Below are positions 57,073 to 64,000 of a stretch of DNA of 64,000 nt, in pieces. The position numbers were made by a program, and so were the translations under genes. Origin of the DNA: Nemophila menziesii (Eukaryota; Streptophyta; Magnoliopsida; Boraginales; Hydrophyllaceae); the NCBI GenBank assembly GCA_029959085.1, contig JARWIR010000017.1, positions 21,813,507-21,877,506 of the forward strand, in the 5' to 3' direction. The notes beneath the pieces were generated by a model. That model was not told where the DNA came from. It saw nothing but the letters and a program-made list of their open reading frames with translations, and made no database searches. Every line of letters begins with the position of its first letter. Position 1 is the first letter of the stretch.

Positions 57073-58440
57073 ATGTATAGAGGACATTACCCGGATCCCG
57101 ATCCATACGACTACTGGGAAGACTCTTCGGGACAACAACAATGGGGTAGTAACTTCTACCAACAACCTTATCAATACCCGCAAGAGTAAGAATGGAACAA
57201 TCAATGGATCGGGAATAATCAACAACAACCAGCATATCACTATCAGCAAGAGCATGAATGGAACAACCAGTGGGTTGAAAATGTTCAACAGCCTCCACCT
57301 GCACCACTAAGTGCTGAAATAGATAGATCACTTAAACAACTCATGCGCCTATATGAACAAACACCTGAGGCAGTGGACAAAATGGATTCAGGGCAAGTAT
57401 GGAACAACCAATGGGTTGAAAACATTCAACACTATCCACCTCATCACTATACGCAAGAGACACTACAATAGACATTTGCTAGAGTTTGGCGCCTAGAAGA
57501 GGAAACTAAGGCAGAAGAAGAAGAAAGAAAGAAGAGCCATCTGGGCATCCACATTCTAGACAAAATGGAGTCCAGATATAATTCTCACGACTTTGCTAAT
57601 AGTAACATGTCTTATGAAGATTCCACTCCCCCAAGGGATGGAAGAGATCAACCTGAAGAAGTAGTTGAGGAGGAGATGTTGAAGGAAGATATTAGTGATA
57701 GTGATATGACCACTATGCTGTTACAAATGAAGACCATCATGTGGTTGATAATCTTCTTAGCATGGTGGAAGAAGGAGTAGCAACGAAAATCCTAGAAATT
57801 GAAACTGAGATTGCTATTCCTATGGTGCGTGCACATGATCAAGATATAGAACACAAAAAGGAAGAAGAGGTGATCGAGATTAGAGAGATTCGACAACAAA
57901 AACATGATGAGGTAATAGTGGAAGATTGGGTTGAAAGCGAAGATGAATGTGAAGTGGTTGTGGTATCAATTGAAGAGATACAGGTTCACAATAAAATAGA
58001 AGTTGAATCTCCGCCACAAAAAGTTCACCAATCATCATCTCCACCACAAATCATCATTAGAGCTGAAAAATCAGAATCACCTCTATTACTAAAAATGATC
58101 AATAGGTGCTACGCAAGAAGGGTGCTACACTGCGAGAGTAAAGCGGCAAGGAGGAGCACCTACCCACCATATTTTAAAGAGGTACACGAGATTGAAGAGA
58201 AGACAAATGAGCTTATACCATTGACGATGGTTATCTACTATCGTGTGGTGAAACTCGAGTTTCGCCATGAGAGCAAGGAGGCAAAACGAAGGTACTACCC
58301 TCCCCCTTTCAGAGATCGATTGAATAAAATTTTAAGGGGGAAGGTTCTAAAGCTTACATGCCAAGGACGAGGCGAATTTAAGCGGAGGAGAACCGCAAGG
58401 GCCTCAATACCATCTTCATGGAAGGTAACGCGTCGAACTT
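57073..58440 (+). pseudogene. E3 main ORF, unknown protein, broken
   Basis: Begins MYRGHYPDPDPYDYWED and is rich in Gln, Asn, Tyr and Trp. A unit like EWNNQW(I/V)xN followed by QQ occurs three times. An acidic, Glu-rich middle follows, then a basic C-terminus in which ARRSTYPPYF and KRRYYPPPF echo one another. Breaks: TAA near 57,187, TAG near 57,469, and a frameshift near 57,730, after which the ORF 57,741-58,442 continues. No zinc knuckle, protease or RT. It occupies the gag-pol position and ends inside the post-pol hairpin. I do not recognise the family. Confidence 0.6.
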
Positions 58441-58447
58441 AAAGACG
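58431..58447 (+). other. Post-ORF hairpin of E3
   Basis: CGTCG-AACTTAA-AGACG: four pairs with a G/A mismatch at the inner position, overlapping the ORF stop (TAA). It is followed by AACAAAAGTGCTTCTTGGG and AGACAACCC, as in E2. Confidence 0.65.
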
Positions 58448-58639
58448 TAATAAACAAAAGTGCTTCTTGGGAGACAACCCATATTTTAATTTGCTTTATG
58501 TTTTTCAATTCCTAATGTATACTTCCAAGTAATTGTCGAGTCTTAGTGTCTACTTTTAAAAGAAATGAGAAAGGTAGTGTGTTATTTTTGCACGAATTGA
58601 GTTTGAGGTGCTAAGGAACGAAAAAGAAAATTCAGCAGC

Positions 58640-58945
58640 AAGGGTCGGCTGGCCGATCAGATGACCGGCATGCCGGTGAAGGAAACACGAGCCCTCGTGT
58701 CTAAGTCTCGGGTTGTTTGCCGAGAGGGAGGAAAAGATTTAACAGTCGCACCGGTAATGCCGACAAGAAGAAATATACGTGCCCTCGGGTTGCTCGACTT
58801 GGGTATTTTGACGGAGCGAGAATTTTCGAAAAGCAGCGCATCGGTATGCCGGCGCCCAAGAACACGAGGCCTCGGGTACTGATTCGGGTTTATTTCCGAG
58901 AGAAGCAAAAAGGAAGATCTTCACCACCGGTATGCCGGTGCGAGG
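58640..58945 (+). repeat. GC-rich palindromic tandem repeats of E3
   Basis: About four units of 85-100 bp, each with an ACCGGCATGCCGGT-type palindrome (perfect at 58,662-58,675; variants near 58,750, 58,842 and 58,925) followed by an ACGAGGCCTCGGGT-type block. The position matches the unrelated GC-rich palindromes of E1 and E2. Confidence 0.8.
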
Positions 58946-58959
58946 GCGGTTTGAAGAGT

Positions 58960-59339
58960 TTTATTCCAATTCCACTTCTTACTTCATCAAGAAGAAACCC
59001 TAGCCTCTTCAAAAACAAATTCTCCAGACCCTAACCCTTTATATACCTGCACCACACCACTACAACACCCAAGAACATTAAATTCGTCCTCCTATTTCAT
59101 TCCAAACATACATCCAACACCACAATCCTTCAAGAACATCAAGAAATCTTCTCCTTCAACCTTAAGCCTCTTCATCAAAGCTTCAATCCTATTCATTAAA
59201 CCTTCCCCAATCCACTACATAATCATTACACATCTCATATAACACCTAAATCCTTCATTACAAATCCTCAAAACATCAAATCTCAAAACTCTTCTCTAGT
59301 TTTTTATTATTTGAAATTTTGAGTTTGGGTTTCATTGAG
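58960..59339 (+). promoter_or_regulatory. Candidate internal promoter and leader of the E3 accessory ORF
   Basis: CCCTTTATATACCTGC (TATA core about 59,038-59,046) lies about 95 bp after the repeats and 300 nt before the accessory ATG. AAACCCTAGCCTCTTC and CAGACCCTAACCC lie upstream and a long C/A-rich leader lies downstream. Nearly the same words occur before the E2 box. Confidence 0.6.
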
Positions 59340-59543
59340 ATGACGAAGATTGGGAGGTCAAGAACACCGTGGAGAGGAAGAAGAAGTTGGAGAACCTCTT
59401 ATTACTTTTGGGTGTTGAAAGATGTAGTTGAAAGAATGAAAATTTTGGAGGATGATCATGAAGAGGTGTTGACAACCATAGGAAAAGTAACAAAAGAGTT
59501 GGAGCTTATGAAAAACATATTACGTGGGATGAGCAATGTTTAA
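59340..59543 (+). CDS. E3 accessory ORF, minimal form
   Basis: 67 codons from MTKIGRSRTP to the coiled coil KDVVERMKILEDDHEEVLTT and KELELMKNILRG, then stop. Start and end match the N-terminal tag and the C-terminal coiled coil of the E1 accessory protein (ENQERMIATLGNVTKELDLL); everything between is missing. An upstream in-frame ATG at 59,319 is possible, but 59,340 aligns with the E1 and E2 starts. Confidence 0.6.
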   Translation: MTKIGRSRTPWRGRRSWRTSYYFWVLKDVVERMKILEDDHEEVLTTIGKVTKELELMKNILRGMSNV

Positions 59544-60030
59544 CATGCCACCTACGCAACATAAGGAGCTCAACCTACACGCAACCATGGAAACCAGTTT
59601 CGTGCTGGTTCAGATACATTTTCCTATTCCTTTCTCATTTGTTTTATTTGTTTTATTTGTTTATTTTCTTTATTGAGTCTTTTTCGAGTCGTGGGGACAC
59701 GACTCATTTTTGAGTTTGGGGTGGGTTTCGTTGCCTCATCCCAATTTTTCTGTGTTATTTGTTTTATATGCGTCCAATAAAATTAATCTTAGAGTTGCGT
59801 TGAATGTAAAGTAATTTAAATGCCCCCATCAAGCATGCTTTTTATGAATTTATGATAGAAAATGGTTGACTTTAGGACTTAGTGTAAAATTCACTTAGAT
59901 TGCATGCAAATATGAGGTCATTGATAGGAAGAATTAATGAACAATGCAAAAGAAGTAAACTTGTGCTTAAGGATAATGAGTGATTTGTAGAACGTGAGAT
60001 CTGAATGAGTAGAGAACCCACTTAGGTATG
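59544..60030 (+). other. E3 3' non-coding region with hairpin and polypurine-like tract
   Basis: Hairpin GAGTCGTG-GGGA-CACGACTC (59,686-59,705) followed by TGAGTTTGGGGTGGG (59,711-59,725), colinear with the internal tract of E2. The AACGTGAGAT/GAGAACCCACTTAGG block near 59,993-60,024 is shared with E1 and E2. The CTTTGCCGG pair and the terminal tract of E1/E2 are missing. Confidence 0.7.
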
Positions 60031-60599
60031 AACTAGAGATCTCAATGACGCGAGGTATAAGTCATTGACCCCGACGGGCTTGATTAACCTTGTAGCAAAT
60101 TGTGCAAAATACTTGAACATTCGAAGGTAGCTTATAATCACCCTGACAGGGTTTGTAATACCCTAGGATAGCTCCTAAGTCCACCCTGACGGGGTTAGGT
60201 GAAACTCGAATCCCGACTAATACCAAATCTCGATTCAACCCTTAAACGAAAGCATTGATTAATTAGATTTAGGTGAACCCTTGCGAGACTCAAGTACCAT
60301 TGTCATTTTTGCGTCTACTCATATGTACTTTACTTGTGTCATATTTATTTGCATTAGCTAAATTAGTATTTTATTTTATTTGCATCTTAGTTCTTAAACA
60401 ACAAAAACCCAACAAACTTCATATCTTTTACTTTTTTGTACTTGCAATTATTCTATTAATTGGTTCATACTTGAGTTGTACCTATTCTGTCCCAGAGAAC
60501 AAATCTGATTTATCAGTTTATTACTTGGACAACCGTACACTTGCGGTTTGTGAGTATTCAACTTTATCGCATTATTTTATAACACACAAGGACCCACCA
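60031..60599 (+). repeat. 5'-truncated 3' LTR of E3
   Basis: Corresponds to about the last 560 bp of the 5' LTR (GGATAGCTCCTA, ACCCTGACGGGG, CCTTGCGAGACTCAAGTA, CCGTACACTTGCGGTT, ending GGACCCACCA). It is clearly diverged from the 5' LTR. The LTR start is missing; the deletion runs from inside the 3' non-coding region into the LTR. Confidence 0.7.
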
Positions 60600-62892
60600 A
60601 TTACCCTAAATATAGAGAAGGAGAGATGTATAAGAGGAGTTTGTCACTCTCCAACTTCTTGCTTCTTGTCTTCCTCTACAGGTCAGCTTGCTTCTTGGAT
60701 GGTAACTTGATACTAAGGATTAATATTCAAGCACAGACTAATATGTGGCTTAGAACTGAACAAGGACATGTTTGCAATAGTTAAAGGGTGTATTTATAGG
60801 TGTTTAGGAAGCCCTAGTTCGAATTTCTTGGAGTAGAGGGCAGGCAATTTGACTCCTTTTCCAAATCAATTTTGTTTCCTAAAATATAGAAGAAAGGAAA
60901 AACTGCTGCTAACTAGTTTTGGTTGTAACTTCTTCGTTATTGCTCTAATTTTCGTCCACTTTATAATGAAACGATCGCGTCAAAAAGATCTACACATTTC
61001 CTTCAGGACGCTCTTTCAAATTCCTAGCTAATTTTGAGTTATCTTCACTTTAATGGATGTGGCTGCTGAAATTCAGATTTACTTGAAAACTTTTCTTTTC
61101 CTATTTTATATTTACTTCCTTTTATTTCCAATTTTCATCCTTATCTTCTTTACTTATCTCTTTAGAATTGATTTGGTATCTAATTAATTATCATATATCT
61201 TTAAGACTTCACATTAGCACACAAATTAAACCAAATATGCTCTAAAAATAATAATTCATCAAATATAGACAAGAAATATCAAAATATCAAAATACGAATA
61301 AAAATATAATATTAAATACTCAAATACACCTAAAATGATGTATCCAACTGGTGTGGCCTAAGGTGTGATAAAAAGATGTATAAAATAAGTGCAAATAAAC
61401 ACCCTAAGCTAACACGGTACTGCAAGTATTACAGGACGTATGCAAGTTTTAATGATAAGAAGATTCGTTCCTCAGGGACTGACGAAAGTTAGAGAGAACT
61501 TATACAAATTATCAAGTGCGGATATAAAAGATAGAAATATAATACGCAAAGAAAGAAAAGGAAAATAGATTTTTATTTGGTTTTTAAATAATAAACTAAA
61601 CTAATAAACTAAAGACAGAAAATAAATAAAAGCAAAGAAAGAAGATAGTATGAAAGTTATAGCTTGAGTAATTAGCATGAAATCCCCACTAGTTTTGCCG
61701 TTCTAAACATGTAAGGGTAAATTATGTAGTATTTCCCTAATTGGTCCCAATTTGCTATCGGTAGTTTAAAATAGGATTTACCTGTGTCAATGCTTCCTAA
61801 GCAAACTTTTCCTGTAATTGGTAAATAGTCACAAGAACTAAACCATAGTGATTATCTAGCTAGGTTGAGTTGTCAGATCAGACCTAATACTAGACGTTAT
61901 GTGCTAAACATGCAATTAAACACCGTTGTCAATGGTGACCTAATTACTAGATGGTAATTCTATATGGGCGCGCATCCACAAGAACACAGAATATAAATCC
62001 AAACACATAAACAGAGAATAAAAACTATAATTCAATTTAAAACATTAAGTTCCCAAATTAGATAGATGTCAACTCAAAACTAAGGTTCATACATATATGC
62101 TAAACACTCAAACTAAAGAGAATTAATTCATACTAAGAAGAGAAGAGAAAAGAGTTACAAAATAAGAGGTTGAAGGAGACATGATTGATGCAAAGCTCCC
62201 TCCAGACTTCTTCTCTTGTGTTGCAGCTTCCTCTTGGCCTTAAGGTCTGGCCAAGGATGATTTTAGAGTGTTAAGAGGCTGTATTTATAGGGTATAGGAA
62301 GACCTAATTCGTTTTCTTGAAGGAGAAGGAAAGTAATGGACTCCTAGTCCAACTCAAATTCGTATGGAAATAAAGATAAACACTGCTGGACCGTTTTGAG
62401 CATATCTTCTTCGTTATTGGTCGGTTTGAGCTCCATAAGATACCAAAAGAATCATAATAGAATTATCTTGACCCTATAGAAGGAAATCATCAGATTCGGC
62501 CTATTTCTTAGGTAAAAACGCATATCTTTAGACGTGTATGCAGAATCCCAGATTTAGGCAGCTTTTCCTTTTCCATCTTTTTAGCCTTTGTTTCCTTATC
62601 TCCAATTTCCATGCAAATCTCTTTCCATAAGTTGTAATCTTTGACTTGGACTATAATTAATCTCCATAATTATCTTTAAAGCTTCACACTAAATAAACAG
62701 TTAAACCCAATATGCTCTAAAAATAATAATTCTACAAATCAAGACTCCAAATAGGAAAGTGCACTAAATTAAGCTAAGATCGGCCTATAAACTAATAAAT
62801 AAGCCTAAAATGATGTCTCTGAAGTATATTATATTATCACAAATGAGGAGACATCACCAACCTAGATTAATTCATCACAAATAGGGAGACAT
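60600..62892 (-). repeat. LTR fragment right of E3, interrupted by the solo LTR
   Basis: 60,600-61,343 continues at 62,862-62,892 (ending GGGAGACAT) after removal of the solo LTR and one TSD copy. It contains GTGTATTTATAGG (minus-strand TATA) and ACCTAAAATGATGT. It overlaps the left fragment (54,186-55,120) by about 100-190 bp of alignable but different sequence, so the two fragments probably come from different LTRs. Confidence 0.6.
61344..62861 (-). mobile_element. Solo LTR of the E2 family with TSD CCAAC
   Basis: LTR 61,349-62,856 (1,508 bp), TGGTGTGGCC...GGAGACATCA, flanked by CCAAC at 61,344-61,348 and 62,857-62,861. It is similar to the E2 LTRs along its whole length. There is no internal region, so it is the product of LTR-LTR recombination. 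Confidence 0.92.
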
Positions 62893-64000
62893 TATTTCCC
62901 AAGTTCCCTCCTGTATAACCATTAATGGTCTAAGATGCCGTATTCTTGAGGGTTTTGCTGGGTTCATTGAACAAGTTAAAGGGGAAAGGGAGAGTGGTGC
63001 AGGTGTTGGTAATTTTGGGTTTATGAACATGTTGGACTTACGCAATATATCCTAAGACTTGGAAATGGGAGGCATTAGACTGTCTAGAGAAGCTAGAGAA
63101 AGGAGGGTTTATGAGGTACGCAATCAAAGATTTGAAGAATCAAGTAAGCGAATTGTGCAGAAACTGGGAGGGAAAGGTAAGGAAGTCTTATCAAAGGATG
63201 TAGGTTATGATGGAGCATAGGAGAGTAGGTATTTGCATTTGTTCAAACTAAATGATGAGGAAAATAATAATTCACATGGTCCAAGCAAAGATATTACTCG
63301 AACAGGTTTGGAATATTAGAAAACCAGAAGGAAGAAAAAAGGTGGCGTGAGTTTATTAAGCAAGTTTGTGGCGACAAGGGTATTGGGGTTGGTCAGGAAG
63401 CAGTTGAGAATTTGAAGAAAAACAGAATTAAACGAGGGAGCTAGGGTACAAAATGTTAATTATCTTATTCATGTTACGGACGACAACATAGATGGATTCA
63501 TGTTTACTGGAGATCAAAATGAGGATGTGGAAGTTAATGGGAGAAAAGTTTGGGAGAAGAGTTCGATTCTAAAGAAGAACCGAAGGAGAAACAACAAGGA
63601 TTTGAGGTGAATAGTGGTGACAATATTGAAAATTGGATTGGGAAGGACATCGATCGTGACACGAAATATGAAGTCGGTACGTTTAGTCGCTGTGAAGAAG
63701 CTCCAACTAAATCTCTGGAGGGTAGCGGCCATCCCTCCATTATGGTCGCCAATCCTATATGAGTTTCTTATTTTGGAATTGTCAAGGGATCAGGGCCCCC
63801 TTGACAGTGTCGATACTAAGGCGGTCCTAATGAGGTTATGCTTAGTGCAACATTTTTTTGCGAGACCATGCTTCGTGTGCTGGACTTGAGTGGTTTTGTC
63901 AGTAATTTCAGTTATGAAAACTCTTTTGTTTTTGACCCATCCGGCTCTGCTTTTCATTCGGAGATTTTTTAATCCTCTAGTTCTCGTGTGTCAATTTAGT
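62893..64000 (+). pseudogene. LINE ORF1 tail and ORF2 start, decayed
   Basis: From about 63,759 the plus strand reads MSFLFWNCQGI then LTVSILRRS, the typical start of a plant LINE ORF2 endonuclease, followed at once by stops. The upstream 860 bp have short basic or acidic coding-like pieces in shifting frames (for example around 63,060-63,180 and 63,540-63,760) that fit a degraded ORF1, although no zinc knuckle is visible. It continues past the right edge. Confidence 0.6.

Larger units (their letters stand above)
55121..60599 (+). mobile_element. E3: non-autonomous Athila-like element with a non-gag ORF
   Basis: Parts in order: a 5' LTR (1,778 bp); the same primer site as E1/E2; an ORF unlike gag or pol; the post-pol hairpin; GC-rich palindromic repeats and a TATA box; a 74-aa-scale accessory ORF; an internal polypurine-like tract; and a 3' LTR lacking its 5' two thirds. 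No RT, integrase or protease. A 5-bp target duplication could not be confirmed (ATGAT left, ATTAC right). Confidence 0.85.

Noticed and set aside
58657..59034. ORFs on both strands across the E3 repeats
   Set aside because: The GC-rich repeats are open in several frames; there is no domain and no match in E1 or E2.
55116..60604. A target-site duplication for E3
   Set aside because: The left flank is ATGAT and the right flank is ATTAC. They do not match, and the 3' LTR is rearranged, so none is claimed.

Overview
This window looks like repeat-rich heterochromatin of a flowering plant, most likely a eudicot. It is AT-rich and packed with nested Ty3/gypsy (Athila-like, tRNA-Asp-type primer site), Ty1/copia and LINE elements. 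I can support only one ordinary host gene, a three-exon F-box/FBD gene on the minus strand at 32,234-33,981. Family names rest on motifs read by eye; no database was searched.

Layout. 1-2,985: decayed minus-strand LINE. 2,848-6,519: first copy of a 3.67-kb segment holding the LINE 5' edge, unknown sequence and a decayed plus-strand gypsy relic (R1). 6,520-17,480: E1, a nearly intact minus-strand Athila-like element with a 3' LTR, an accessory ORF, pol and gag-pro, but no 5' LTR. 17,481-21,155: second, almost identical copy of the 3.67-kb segment, running on through the rest of R1 and its 3' LTR to about 25,070. 25-28.2 kb: unassigned sequence with one MITE-like element. 28.26-31.25 kb: 5'-truncated plus-strand LINE. 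32.2-34.0 kb: the F-box gene. 34.16-35.0 kb: hAT-like non-autonomous element with an 8-bp TSD. 35.04-49.89 kb: a complete copia element (TSD ATGAT) interrupted by E2 (38.51-46.64 kb, TSD CTCTT), a minus-strand Athila-like element that lost most of pol. 49.9-54.2 kb: leader-like sequence with two classes of degenerate tandem repeats. 54.19-62.89 kb: minus-strand LTR fragments holding E3 (55.12-60.60 kb, a plus-strand non-autonomous relative) and a solo LTR (61.35-62.86 kb, TSD CCAAC). 62.9-64.0 kb: a decayed LINE ORF1/ORF2 start.

What stands out. (1) E1-specific sequence stops exactly at the outer edge of the primer-binding site. It is joined through an 8-bp microhomology to a LINE position 3.67 kb upstream of its own insertion point, so the window holds both the occupied and the empty site. 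This fits capture of unfinished reverse-transcription product. (2) E1, E2 and E3 share one non-coding module at the same place: GC-rich palindromic tandem repeats, then a TATA box about 80-120 bp on, a leader of about 250-300 nt, and a small accessory ORF. This looks like an internal promoter for the accessory protein. (3) Two hairpin classes, one just after the pol stop and one just before the polypurine tract, keep pairing through compensatory changes. (4) At 50.8-52.1 kb an array of mini-hairpins switches between two stem types that each stay self-complementary.
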